A stretch of DNA of 64,000 nucleotides from contig NZ_RQGH01000014.1 in assembly GCF_004769635.1 (NCBI RefSeq), positions 109,886 to 173,885 of the forward strand, written 5' to 3'. Below are positions 27,292-36,660 of the stretch, piece by piece (the first letter of the stretch is position 1; each line of letters begins with the position of its first letter). A program made the position numbers and the translations under genes. The notes beneath the pieces are model-generated. The model saw only the letters and a program-made list of their open reading frames with translations. It made no database searches and was not told where the DNA came from. The DNA is from Leptospira jelokensis (GTDB taxonomy: Bacteria > Spirochaetota > Leptospiria > Leptospirales > Leptospiraceae).

Positions 27292-28121
27292 ATGGATCGT
27301 TGGCGAATCGATTCGTACAAAACGATCCCGCAAGACATTGCTAAATTGAGAGAATCGGCTTCACCGAGCATCGGTAGGTATAAAGTAGAATCCGCAAGTT
27401 CTTTGGCAAGAGGACTCAGTCCATACTGTTCACTCCCAAATAAAAATACTGACTTCTCTTTTAGGTTCACAGAACTGTATAAGGTTTTGCCTTCCGGTGT
27501 GACGGCGTAACGTTTGTAACCTCGTTTTTGGAATTCTGTTAATACTTCACCTAGGTCTCCAATGTATACGGGAAGTGTAAAAATGGTACCTGTGCTTGCC
27601 CGTACAACATTTGGATTGAATAAATCAATCCTTGGATCGGTAACAATCACAAGCCCCACACCCGCACCTTCCGCGGTACGAAGGATGGTTCCGAGATTTC
27701 CTGGTTTTTCTACACCTTCGATGATGAGGATGGGATTTGTATCTAGTACCTGAAGTTCTTTCCAAGGAACAGATGCACTTGGAGTATCGGCCACTGCAAT
27801 GAGACCATCTGGCCGATCTCGGTAGGATATTTTTTCAAAGATCTTTCGAGGTAGTTCGTAAACAGGACAACGAATGGATGCGATAAGGGATTCTTCGTTC
27901 TCTCCTAAAAAACATTCTGGAGAGATGAATAAACTTGTGATGTTTACCGGTAAACATGGGATAGGTGAAGATGGGTTTCCGGTAATTGCTTTTTTGATTT
28001 CTCGGTAACCTTCGATGAAAAATTTTTTTTCTTCATCTCGGTTTCGTTTTTCTTTGAGACCAGATACCCATTTTACTTTTGGATTGGAGAAACTTGTAAT
28101 GTAATTCCTTTGTGGTTTCAT
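27288..28121 (-). CDS. TrmH/SpoU family rRNA 2'-O-methyltransferase
   Basis: A 277-residue SPOUT methyltransferase. An N-terminal substrate-binding domain (FFIEGYREIKKAI) is followed by the trefoil-knot motifs EKPGNLGTILRTAEG, NVVRASTGTIFTLP, LFGSEQYGLS and SLNLAMSCGIVLYE. It transfers methyl from SAM to a ribose 2'-OH in 23S rRNA or tRNA (RlmB-like by architecture). It follows the second methyltransferase by 15 bases and overlaps the glycosyltransferase start. Confidence 0.92.
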   Translation of the reverse strand: MKPQRNYITSFSNPKVKWVSGLKEKRNRDEEKKFFIEGYREIKKAITGNPSSPIPCLPVNITSLFISPECFLGENEESLIASIRCPVYELPRKIFEKISYRDRPDGLIAVADTPSASVPWKELQVLDTNPILIIEGVEKPGNLGTILRTAEGAGVGLVIVTDPRIDLFNPNVVRASTGTIFTLPVYIGDLGEVLTEFQKRGYKRYAVTPEGKTLYSSVNLKEKSVFLFGSEQYGLSPLAKELADSTLYLPMLGEADSLNLAMSCGIVLYESIRQRSI

Positions 28122-28136
28122 TTGAGGAAAGTTCTC

Positions 28137-28973
28137 TTACGATCTTTTGAAAAAGGTGCAAAAACCGGCAGGGTATTTTTTTCCAGAAGTTTCTGGAATG
28201 TAGAGTTCTGTTGTTTCATACAACCCTTTTGTTTTGATGCGCGAGGAAAGGATCCGTTCCAGTGTGAGAGGGCTAAACCCTTGGCTATGGCAACTGAGGA
28301 TGACAAACTCAGGTTTGTTATCTGACAATTCCATGAGTGCATCCATGAGTTCTGATAAATTCTCTTCAATTTTCCAAACTTCTCCTTTGGAACCACGTCC
28401 GAAACTGGGTGGGTCAAGGATGAGGCCTTGGTATTTTTTCCCTCGTTTGATTTCTCGGCGGATGAATTTCATCACATCATCCACAATCCAACGAACTGGT
28501 TTCGCATCGAGGCCTGAAAGTTTTGCATTCTCCCTTGCCCAGTCAACCATTCCTTTGGAAGCATCCACATGGCATACACTCATCCCGGCATCGAGGCAAG
28601 CTAGTGTGGAACCACCTGAGTAGGCAAATAAATTCAAAACTTCAAGTCCTGATTTTTTTTTACCAATCTCCCGGATACGGTTCCAGTTCGTTTCTTGTTC
28701 TGGAAAAAGGCCAATGTGTCCAAAGGGAGTGAGTTTGATTTTAAATGTTAGGTTTGAAAATTCGATGGTAAAACTTTCTGGTACCTTTTTTTGGAAATTC
28801 CAATGCCCAGAGCCCGAATCATTTTTGATGTAGATGGCATGTAAATCGTTCCATATCCCAGGTGTTTCTTTGCCATACGCGGAAGTAGGGGAAGAACGTT
28901 GCAATTTGTATCCGCCAACGATTTCTAATTTGGATAGGTCACCAGAATCCAATAATTCGTAACTTTTTGTCAT
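28137..28973 (-). CDS. class I SAM-dependent rRNA methyltransferase (RlmI/RlmK-like)
   Basis: A 278-residue Rossmann methyltransferase. Motif I and following: LNLFAYSGGSTLACLDAG, VDASKGMVDWARENAKLSGL, and the catalytic DPPSFGRG. This set is typical of the YccW/RlmI-type 23S rRNA methyltransferases, but the N-terminal PUA domain of RlmI is absent. ATG overlaps the stop of the 7TM/SpoIIE phosphatase as ATGA, an odd partner for an RNA modification enzyme. Confidence 0.88.
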   Translation of the reverse strand: MTKSYELLDSGDLSKLEIVGGYKLQRSSPTSAYGKETPGIWNDLHAIYIKNDSGSGHWNFQKKVPESFTIEFSNLTFKIKLTPFGHIGLFPEQETNWNRIREIGKKKSGLEVLNLFAYSGGSTLACLDAGMSVCHVDASKGMVDWARENAKLSGLDAKPVRWIVDDVMKFIRREIKRGKKYQGLILDPPSFGRGSKGEVWKIEENLSELMDALMELSDNKPEFVILSCHSQGFSPLTLERILSSRIKTKGLYETTELYIPETSGKKYPAGFCTFFKRS

Positions 28974-30895
28974 ACCAATTCCAGAAAAATAAAGGTTAGG
29001 TCGTCCTCCCAGTCTTTTATTTCCCGATTTGAAAATGACTCGAGTTCTTGGATGAGTTTGCCTTTGAATAAATGATTGGGTAGTTCCCGATTGGTTTTTA
29101 AAAATTCGATAAGGCCTGAATCTCCAAACATATTCCCTTTGCGATCAAAACATTCCAGTACCCCATCACTCAAAAGCAGTATACGGTCTTTGGGGAGAAC
29201 TGGGAAGGTAGTTTCATCGATTTGGATTTCCGGGAATACTCCGATGATCTTTCCTTTTGGATGGACTTTGATGATTTCGCCACTTGCCCTCTGTAAAAAG
29301 GCACTTGGATGGCCCGCACGCCCAAACCTCCACACTTTGGTAGAAGTATTGAGGTATAAATATGATGCAGTCACATATTGTGGAGAACAGTTCCCATACA
29401 AAACACGGTTCATCCCTTCTAACACTTGTTTTGGGGAAGAAATCGAATCTTTTTGTGTGGTGAATGCCACTTTCCCCATTGCGGAAATGAGTGAGGCAGG
29501 AATACCATGCCCAGATACATCACATAATACGATTCCTAATTCAAAGGGATTTGGAGAATGGTATTCATAAAAATCCCCTCCAACATCTTTCATTGGTTGG
29601 ATGTAAATTTGGATTTGCAGGTTTTTCACATTTGGACTTGTTTTGGGAAGGGATTGCATGAGAATGTCACGCGAAATCTTTCGTTCTCTCCGAAGGCTTG
29701 TGACTTGGGCAAGGGCTAAATCTTTTTCTTGGCGAAGCAGTTGGATCCTGTCAGCCAAAGCAAATGCAAATAGAGTGATGTCGGCAAGAGAGGCAATCGG
29801 AAACAACATTTCTTCTAAAAAGGAATTACTTGGTAAAATTCCAAATTTCAATAGTCCATAAATAACGCATGTTAGGAGTAGAAGAAAAAATGCAATGGAG
29901 ATGTAATAAAAAGATCGAATCCGTTTTTTTAGACCCCAAATCAAAATTCCAAATAAAGTCATACAAATGGAAACAGATAACCAACTCACTCCAATGGATG
30001 CTTCTGAAATCCCTCCAAAGAGCGCTATGCATACATTGAATATTGAAAAGGCACCTAAAAGTTGGTAAAACCTTGTGGTTCTTGGCAAACGGACTTTGAT
30101 TTTTAGGAAATTGGCAGTGAATAAAACAAAGAAAAATAAACAGATACTAAAAAAAACAGGAATGCCCACCCGTTTCCAATAATAAGAATTGGGAACAAAA
30201 AAATAACCCCAGAATCCAAGTAAAGACAATTGGCCCAGTCCAAAAAACAAAACATAACCAATGTAATAAAAATAACTTTTATCTCTTACAAAAAAGGCAA
30301 TGGCAAGATTGTATAAGATGATGATTCCCAAACTTCCGAAAAACAAACCATACACCCATTGGGTCACATAATCTTCTCTTTGCAGATTCCTTTGGTTTGT
30401 GAAGACTAATGAAAATTGTAAGGAAATATCTGATTTAATCGCGATGAGGATGGTTTCCTTTTGGTGTCCCAATCGGAATACAAAATTTCTGTGGGGGATT
30501 TCCCTTTGGAACATTGGTTGCTCATGTCCCGATTTTGAGATGATGTAAGATTCCCCATCAAATTTATGATACAATTCAACCGAATCTATGTTATGCGCTT
30601 GTATCAATAATAAAGGAAATTTGCTGGAGTCTGGAAAATCATTTGGATCAAGGCGTAACCACAATGTTCCTTTTAAAAATCCAAAATTCGCAAACTCATC
30701 GTTTAGTTTTTGAAAAGTCCCTTGGTTTAAAACTGATTCTACTGGAACCTCCGATTTTCGGTCGATCCAATAGGAAAACTGTTTTGTCGCAACAAATCGT
30801 TCCCCAATGTCTTCACGGTTCTCTGAAAAAATAGGCAAAACAAAAGGAAACCAAAGTAGGAACGTGAGAAGGATTTGGAAGGAGGATCGTTTCAA
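28970..30895 (-). CDS. 7TM-DISM sensor with SpoIIE-type protein phosphatase
   Basis: A 641-residue membrane signalling protein: signal peptide, an extracytoplasmic 7TMR-DISMED2-like beta domain (about 30-180), seven transmembrane helices (about 185-385), a coiled coil, and a C-terminal PPM/SpoIIE phosphatase (about 425-640) with VGGDFYEY, LCDVSGHGIPASL, LLLSDGVLE and WEDDLTF holding the metal-binding Asp residues. It should sense an envelope ligand and dephosphorylate a STAS-type antagonist. First gene of a tightly overlapped run with two RNA methyltransferases, a glycosyltransferase and FapA. Confidence 0.92.
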   Translation of the reverse strand: MKRSSFQILLTFLLWFPFVLPIFSENREDIGERFVATKQFSYWIDRKSEVPVESVLNQGTFQKLNDEFANFGFLKGTLWLRLDPNDFPDSSKFPLLLIQAHNIDSVELYHKFDGESYIISKSGHEQPMFQREIPHRNFVFRLGHQKETILIAIKSDISLQFSLVFTNQRNLQREDYVTQWVYGLFFGSLGIIILYNLAIAFFVRDKSYFYYIGYVLFFGLGQLSLLGFWGYFFVPNSYYWKRVGIPVFFSICLFFFVLFTANFLKIKVRLPRTTRFYQLLGAFSIFNVCIALFGGISEASIGVSWLSVSICMTLFGILIWGLKKRIRSFYYISIAFFLLLLTCVIYGLLKFGILPSNSFLEEMLFPIASLADITLFAFALADRIQLLRQEKDLALAQVTSLRRERKISRDILMQSLPKTSPNVKNLQIQIYIQPMKDVGGDFYEYHSPNPFELGIVLCDVSGHGIPASLISAMGKVAFTTQKDSISSPKQVLEGMNRVLYGNCSPQYVTASYLYLNTSTKVWRFGRAGHPSAFLQRASGEIIKVHPKGKIIGVFPEIQIDETTFPVLPKDRILLLSDGVLECFDRKGNMFGDSGLIEFLKTNRELPNHLFKGKLIQELESFSNREIKDWEDDLTFIFLELV

Positions 30896-30905
30896 GGGTT
30901 GGCTT

Positions 30906-30939
30906 GGACAAGGGCCATCACCCTTGTCCTAATTTTTTT
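30906..30939 (+). terminator. hairpin with T-tract oriented on the plus strand
   Basis: GGACAAGGG, a 6-base loop, CCCTTGTCC, then TAATTTTTTT: a textbook intrinsic terminator on the plus strand. The genes on both sides are on the minus strand. It lies just past the gltA stop, so on the minus strand it serves only as a 3' hairpin without U-tract, while on the plus strand it would stop antisense transcripts before they enter gltA. Confidence 0.7.
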
Positions 30940-30943
30940 CGTC

Positions 30944-32233
30944 TTACGCTTGTTTTTTTGCAGTCTCGTAAGAAATTTCTTTTGGACCAGTGTAAATTTG
31001 TCTTGGTCGACCAATTTTCAAATTTGGGTCTTCAATCATTTCTTTCCATTGTGCAATCCAACCTGGGAGCCTTCCCATTGCAAACATCACAGTGAACATG
31101 TTGGTTGGGATTCCAAGTGCTCGGTAGATGATCCCTGAGTAGAAGTCAACGTTTGGATAAAGTTTTCTTTCCACAAAGTATGGATCGTTGAGAGCCGCTT
31201 CTTCCAATTCTTTTGCGATATCAAGCAGTGGGTCTTTGATTCCTAATTTGTTTAACACTTTGTCACAAGCAACCTTGATGATTTTTGCACGTGGGTCAAA
31301 GTTTTTGTACACTCGGTGGCCAAACCCATTGAGTCGGAAACTCGAGTTTTTGTCTTTTGCTTGTTCTACGATTTTTTTAACGGAAAGACCACTTTTTTTG
31401 ATCCCTTCGAGCATTTCCAAAACTTCTTGGTTGGCACCACCATGGCGAGGCCCCCAAAGTGCAAGGATCCCTGCGGAAATTGCTCCGTATAAATTGGCAA
31501 GTGATGAACCCACCAAACGAACAGTAGATGTTGAACAGTTTTGTTCATGGTCTGCATGTAGGATGAGGAGTAAATTGAGTGCAGAAACAATTTCTGGATC
31601 AATATGATAGTCTTCAGCCGGTACCGCAAACATCATATTCATAAAGTTAGATGCATAATCCAATTCGTTTAACGGATGGATGATGGGTTGGCCAATTGAT
31701 TTTTTGTAGGCATATGCTGCAATGGTAGGAAATTTTGCGAGTAACCGAATGATCGAAATTTCTCTGTGTTCCTCATTCATTGGATCATAACTGTCTTGGT
31801 AATAAGTGGACAAACATCCCATCATACAAGACATGATCGCCATCGGGTGGCCATCTTTTGGGAATCCATTGAAAAGACGTTTGAGGTCTTCATGGATCAT
31901 TGTGTGTTTTGTGATCGAACTATTCCATTGCGTAAGCTCTGCTGCACTTGGAAGTTTTCCATAGATGAGTAAATAGGCAACTTCAGTGAATGTTGACTTT
32001 GCTGCTAAATCTTCGATGGGAATTCCACGGTAACGTAGGATTCCTTTTTCACCATCGAGAAAGGTGATTTCACTTGTACAAGCACCTGTATTTAAATAAC
32101 CGGAATCAATCGTAACATAACCTGACAATTGGCGGAGTTTTGTAATATCAATTGCCTTTTCGTCTTCACTTCCCACAACGATTGGAAGTTCGAACTCTTT
32201 TCCATCCACTTTCAGAATTGCCTTTTCGGACAT
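30944..32233 (-). CDS. gltA: citrate synthase
   Basis: A 429-residue hexameric-type citrate synthase, condensing oxaloacetate and acetyl-CoA. Motifs: HADHEQNCSTSTVRLVGSS, WGPRHGGANQEVL, GFGHRVYKNFDPRA and the C-terminal GRPRQIYTGP. The N-terminal beta domain (VGSEDEKAIDITKLRQLSG) is the form seen in Gram-negative type II enzymes. GGAG precedes the ATG. A 9-base inverted repeat lies 18 bases upstream of the start. Confidence 0.97.
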   Translation of the reverse strand: MSEKAILKVDGKEFELPIVVGSEDEKAIDITKLRQLSGYVTIDSGYLNTGACTSEITFLDGEKGILRYRGIPIEDLAAKSTFTEVAYLLIYGKLPSAAELTQWNSSITKHTMIHEDLKRLFNGFPKDGHPMAIMSCMMGCLSTYYQDSYDPMNEEHREISIIRLLAKFPTIAAYAYKKSIGQPIIHPLNELDYASNFMNMMFAVPAEDYHIDPEIVSALNLLLILHADHEQNCSTSTVRLVGSSLANLYGAISAGILALWGPRHGGANQEVLEMLEGIKKSGLSVKKIVEQAKDKNSSFRLNGFGHRVYKNFDPRAKIIKVACDKVLNKLGIKDPLLDIAKELEEAALNDPYFVERKLYPNVDFYSGIIYRALGIPTNMFTVMFAMGRLPGWIAQWKEMIEDPNLKIGRPRQIYTGPKEISYETAKKQA

Positions 32234-32251
32234 ATCTTCTCCTGTATATCT

Positions 32252-32275
32252 CTGTCTATTTCAAAGAATAGACAG
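32252..32275. repeat. inverted repeat between slt and gltA
   Basis: CTGTCTATT and AATAGACAG are perfect 9-base complements around a 6-base loop. On the minus strand it lies after the slt stop and 18 bases before the gltA ATG, with the GGAG ribosome site just downstream. No U-tract follows, so a leader hairpin or operator for gltA is likelier than a terminator. Confidence 0.45.
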
Positions 32276-32301
32276 GGGAAAGGGTGGGGAAAAGCCATTT
32301 T

Positions 32302-34569
32302 TTACAACTTGTGGTATTTTTTCATGATATCGTATGCGTAGAAGTTCGATACGACAATGCGACAATAGTCCCTTGATTCTTTGTAAGGTAGGTCTTCCAA
32401 AAAATGGTTAAAATCGCCGGAGTACACGGATTTTTTCCATTTTCGTAAATTGCCTGGCCCACCGTTGTAAGCAATCGATGCCCATTTCAATTCGTTTCCA
32501 TTGGACTTGAGAAGGTAGGCCAAAAATTTTGTACCTAACCGAATCGAAGTTTCTGGTTCATAGAGTGAATAGGATGCAATTCCCATCCTTTGCGCAAGCT
32601 CTCGTCCAGTCGCAGGCATGATTTGCATGAGGCCACGTGCGTTTGACCTTGAGGTGGCAGTCTCTTTAAAAAAGGATTCTTGACGCATCAGTGCATACAC
32701 ACTGTCCTCTGGGATCCCGTTTTCGTTTGCGTAGCGTGAGACAATATTCTGGTGGGGCCTTGGATACATCCGAACCGAGAGAGAAGTGGGGAGTAAAATG
32801 GGATCATCAGGGATGAGATAGCGTTTGAGAAGGGAACGTGTGTGAAATGCCGAATAATACGTGTTACGTGTTAAGTCCCCAATCCCAACAAGGATTTCAT
32901 CCTTTTCATCTTCTGAAAGGTTTTCTCGTTTGACATGGAAGTTCACAAGGTGGAGCCCTAAACTATCTTCTCCGACACGGAAATATTCTTTGGCAAGGTT
33001 TAAGAGTTTGTGGCCTTGGATCCTCGAACTCATCCCACCCAATTTGTTCCCAAGTTCATAGGAGTCTTTGGGATACACAAATCCTAAATTCCTACCAATA
33101 AGGGCTCCTGATTCTTCTGGGATCCCTGCGGTATAAGATAAGTATTCAAATAGGTATTCTTTGTTATAAGTAGGATTTTCTGGTTTATTGGATTCTTTGA
33201 TGGTTGCTAAAAATTCTTCTCGGATCACTCGGGTATAATAGGAACCAGGGCAAAGTGCATAATACCGTTTGAGTTCTTTTTTTAGCCTTTCTGTTTCTCC
33301 ATTTTCTTTTAAAGAACGTAAATACCAATACACAAGCCTTCCTTTTACAGGAAGGTTTGGAATTTCGGCAAGTGCCCTTTCGAATTTTGCAAGTGGGGCA
33401 TAATGAGATTTGTCTCCCTTTCGTTCCACCAAATACTCAATCAATCGGTCTTGGTAGAATAAATTGAATGGGTATTTGCCAAGGTATAAAATTAAATTTT
33501 CGAAGTACAGTTCCTTCTCACCCAATCTGTCATAGGATGCGGCAAAAACGCGGTAATACCCGGCATCTTTTCCAGGAAAGGTTTTTAGGAGTTCAATTGC
33601 TTGATGGAATTTGTTTTGTTGGTACAAAACATCGGCAAGGGAGACAATCCAAGATGAGTCCATATCCACAAAACTTTTGTTCGCACGTAAGACCCGAAAA
33701 AGTTCGTTCATTTTTCCAACTTTCGTTAGAGATGATGTTAGGTGTTTGAACCCTTCGTAATAATTTAAGCGGCTGGAGAATATCTCAGGCCTCGAACGAA
33801 AGAGAGCTTCCTTGTCATTTGCATTGATGGCTGGTAGGAATAAAGTGATCTCCGATGGATTTAATTGTAAGATACTCCCACTCCCTTTGTACTTACTCCA
33901 ATCGGAAGCGATCATTTGTATGGTTTGGTCCATCAGGCCATCTTTTTGTAAACAAATAAGCCATTCTTCGATTGCAGCTTTTTCATCGCCAAGGATAAGT
34001 TTTGCTTTCCCATAACGATACAAACTATCACCTGTTAAGAGATATTTTTTGTATGAGTCTGGAATGGATTGGATTTTTTCAGTGATTTCCTTCCATTGGT
34101 TATTTGCCGCAAGTAACCTAATTTGTTCATCAAGTACACGCCTGCAAATGGGATCCTCTTCCAAATTCAATCGATTTAAAAATTGAATTCGTTCCTGAGG
34201 TGTGAGGTAATTTTTGGATGTGATCTCATTGTACAATTTCCAATAACTCAATTTAAACAGAGTGGTTTGGAAGGGCATGGTTTGTGTGAGGATTTTTTTT
34301 ACTTCTTCTTCGTTTGCTTCTGTCACAAACACCCCACGAATGAGAGATAACAAATAACGAAATCGTTTCTCCTTGTCTCCGTTAGGTGCTTTTTCATGGA
34401 ATTCGATGAGTGAATACACTTCACTTTCACGCGAAGGTGTTGTGTTTTTGAAATGAGATTCAATTTGACCCCATTGGTGGGATTTAACTAAATAATGAAG
34501 GTCTGTCTCAGCAAGTAGGGATGTAGTGAAAAAGAGAAGAATTCTACTTGCTAACCAAAAATGCCTCAT
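32302..34569 (-). CDS. lytic murein transglycosylase (Slt70-like)
   Basis: A 755-residue exported enzyme. Signal peptide (LLFFTTSLLAE), then a long alpha-superhelical region of TPR-like helices (about 25-600), then the C-terminal SLT lysozyme-like domain: ALMRQESFF with catalytic Glu631, SNARGLMQIMPATG and ASIAYNGGPGNL. It cleaves glycan strands to 1,6-anhydro products, matching the Slt70 doughnut plan. Upstream of gltA on the same strand and divergent from the next plus-strand gene. Confidence 0.92.
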   Translation of the reverse strand: MRHFWLASRILLFFTTSLLAETDLHYLVKSHQWGQIESHFKNTTPSRESEVYSLIEFHEKAPNGDKEKRFRYLLSLIRGVFVTEANEEEVKKILTQTMPFQTTLFKLSYWKLYNEITSKNYLTPQERIQFLNRLNLEEDPICRRVLDEQIRLLAANNQWKEITEKIQSIPDSYKKYLLTGDSLYRYGKAKLILGDEKAAIEEWLICLQKDGLMDQTIQMIASDWSKYKGSGSILQLNPSEITLFLPAINANDKEALFRSRPEIFSSRLNYYEGFKHLTSSLTKVGKMNELFRVLRANKSFVDMDSSWIVSLADVLYQQNKFHQAIELLKTFPGKDAGYYRVFAASYDRLGEKELYFENLILYLGKYPFNLFYQDRLIEYLVERKGDKSHYAPLAKFERALAEIPNLPVKGRLVYWYLRSLKENGETERLKKELKRYYALCPGSYYTRVIREEFLATIKESNKPENPTYNKEYLFEYLSYTAGIPEESGALIGRNLGFVYPKDSYELGNKLGGMSSRIQGHKLLNLAKEYFRVGEDSLGLHLVNFHVKRENLSEDEKDEILVGIGDLTRNTYYSAFHTRSLLKRYLIPDDPILLPTSLSVRMYPRPHQNIVSRYANENGIPEDSVYALMRQESFFKETATSRSNARGLMQIMPATGRELAQRMGIASYSLYEPETSIRLGTKFLAYLLKSNGNELKWASIAYNGGPGNLRKWKKSVYSGDFNHFLEDLPYKESRDYCRIVVSNFYAYDIMKKYHKL

Positions 34570-34617
34570 GCATACTTCCTATGATTACGAATTTAGAGAG
34601 GGAAGGTTCCCCTCCTT

Positions 34618-35817
34618 ATGAGCTTACAAACAGAATACAAACTGCGCTGGCCAGAATATAGAATCGAATTCCACCCAACGGAGGAAACCCAACCAAATGT
34701 TTCTCTCCCTGAGTTGTGGCCAGAGCTTCGTGCCTTTTTTTCAGGCAATCAGTCTCGTTTTGCAAACTACCTTTTTTATCTATCGACCGATTTCTCTGGG
34801 GGGTTCAGCCTTTGTTCGGTTCTTGGCCAAAATGATGCCAACTTTCGGTTCCACGACCCGGTTTTGCAATCTCCCACACGTTTTCCCAAACAAAGTTTGG
34901 ACCAAATTTGGAAACTCTGCCAAAATCGCGAATTTGAGGAGATGGAACGAGAGGACTGGGAACTCATCGGTTTTGGACTTTTGTATGTGGGGGACATACC
35001 GGAATTTCGAAAATGGGTTCTGTCCACGAAAGAGTTTTTTGGGCAAACGGATGATAACCGTCGGTTTTTATATTTGCTTGGATGGGAATTTTCAGAGATC
35101 CCTTTTGAAAACTCCATCTTGCATATGTTAGTTGAGTATGCCAAAGGGAATTTTGATAAAATTCATTTTCCAACTTTAGTCGATGCGGCTTTGAGTGAAT
35201 CCCATTGGCAACTGGTGGGAGTTTTGTTTCATGCCATTGAACTTGGATTATTACAAGCTCCCGATTCCTTTCGCATTTGGAAATTTCTGATCGGATTTTA
35301 TGAAGAATGGGAAACTTGGGAAAAAGAAAAATTCCAATTGGTTTCTTTTGGAAAAATCCCTCCGTTTTATGCCTTACGATTTGCAAAACGTTACCTTCCT
35401 GAACAATCATTCCCCAAATACCAAACTGATTTGGAATCAGAATTGAGGGGGGACTGGATGAGTGGGAATGAGTTTGGGTATGAACTCACTCATACAATGA
35501 ATCCTTGTATTGATACCGTTGTGCGTTTTCGAAATGAAGGGGAAAGTTTTGAAAGGGAATTGAACGGGGAGTTGGCGATCAAACCATATTCGTACCTACT
35601 ATCACTGCAACTTGCCTGCATTCAGTTTGTTAAAAAGGAATATGATCTTTTCCTGAAATTTTACCAAAAATCGGGAAGGCTTAAACATTTGCCCCTTGCT
35701 CTCAATTTGTATTGGAGAGTTTTGCAATATAAAGGTGATACAAAAACAAGTTCTGCCATCAAACGTTCGTTAGAAAGCGGAAATGAATCGATCACACTAC
35801 CTGAGGGTTGGGAATAA
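34618..35817 (+). CDS. hypothetical protein, helical
   Basis: A 399-residue soluble protein rich in Trp, Phe and Glu, with no signal peptide and no family I recognise. Repeated amphipathic helices suggest a TPR/HEAT-like solenoid. The leader holds GAGAGGGAAGG but CCCCTCCTT sits directly before the ATG and can pair with it. The stop is followed after one base by the next ATG, so it heads a plus-strand run leading to the bactofilin and pdxA. Confidence 0.7.
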   Translation: MSLQTEYKLRWPEYRIEFHPTEETQPNVSLPELWPELRAFFSGNQSRFANYLFYLSTDFSGGFSLCSVLGQNDANFRFHDPVLQSPTRFPKQSLDQIWKLCQNREFEEMEREDWELIGFGLLYVGDIPEFRKWVLSTKEFFGQTDDNRRFLYLLGWEFSEIPFENSILHMLVEYAKGNFDKIHFPTLVDAALSESHWQLVGVLFHAIELGLLQAPDSFRIWKFLIGFYEEWETWEKEKFQLVSFGKIPPFYALRFAKRYLPEQSFPKYQTDLESELRGDWMSGNEFGYELTHTMNPCIDTVVRFRNEGESFERELNGELAIKPYSYLLSLQLACIQFVKKEYDLFLKFYQKSGRLKHLPLALNLYWRVLQYKGDTKTSSAIKRSLESGNESITLPEGWE

Positions 35818-35818
35818 G

Positions 35819-36592
35819 ATGCCACTTTCGCAAGAACAAATTATGGAACTCTCCAAATTGCAGAAAATGCTGAGGAATTTGGAGAAAATTGAACGGAATG
35901 CAAAAAACGATCTCCAAAAAGAACGTGTTGCCTTTGATATCGAACGATATCGTCGAAGGATGCAAGAAGTGTCACCTGATGGAATTCCAGACAATTTGGA
36001 ACAAACCATGCGGAATGCCAAAACCCGGGAAGAAAATCCAGAAAACCTCAAACACAAAATCATATCGCAATACCCTGTGATGAAAATTTCACCCAACTCC
36101 AATGATAGTGAGATCAACCAAATTGGAACACTCATCAATATTATGGATTTGGAATACATACCGATCCTTGGAGATGCCCATATCAAATTTGATTACTCCC
36201 ATGCCACAGAACGTGACTCGGTACTCAAATACATGGAAAACTTACGACGTAATATGAAAATCCTTGTGGAAACTGTAGAAGAGTATGCAGCCGCAGACAA
36301 ACAAGAGTTTCGTGAACAGCTCTCTCGGATGAAAAACAAACAATCTCGTATCTTTATTGCAGAGTCTTTTGAGACCTTGGGTAAGTTCCGTGACTTCCTT
36401 GTTGCCGTAAACAAAGACATAAAAGAAGGAAACAATGTCATCATGAACATGGAAGAGCCAATCAAATTCAATCCAAGGTTTGAAAAGGCAACCGTTTTAG
36501 AAGGTCGATCCATTATGGAAGGGCTTCGTGAATTTGAGGAATTTGCCGAAGAAGCATGTGATTTGATACGCCTCCCGTCGTTTCGAGGGTAA
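35819..36592 (+). CDS. hypothetical coiled-coil protein
   Basis: A 257-residue cytoplasmic protein with strong heptad-like helices (SKLQKMLRNLEKIERNAKND and later MENLRRNMKILVETVEEYA). No catalytic motif seen. ATG 35819 with GGGA upstream is chosen over an upstream frame that begins inside the preceding gene. Its place before a bactofilin suggests a cytoskeletal or cell-shape partner (inference). Confidence 0.75.
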   Translation: MPLSQEQIMELSKLQKMLRNLEKIERNAKNDLQKERVAFDIERYRRRMQEVSPDGIPDNLEQTMRNAKTREENPENLKHKIISQYPVMKISPNSNDSEINQIGTLINIMDLEYIPILGDAHIKFDYSHATERDSVLKYMENLRRNMKILVETVEEYAAADKQEFREQLSRMKNKQSRIFIAESFETLGKFRDFLVAVNKDIKEGNNVIMNMEEPIKFNPRFEKATVLEGRSIMEGLREFEEFAEEACDLIRLPSFRG

Positions 36593-36660
36593 AAAAACCT
36601 TTTCATTCCTAGGGGGAACGAAGACACTGTGAAAAATCACATACACGGACTCGCAAACGC

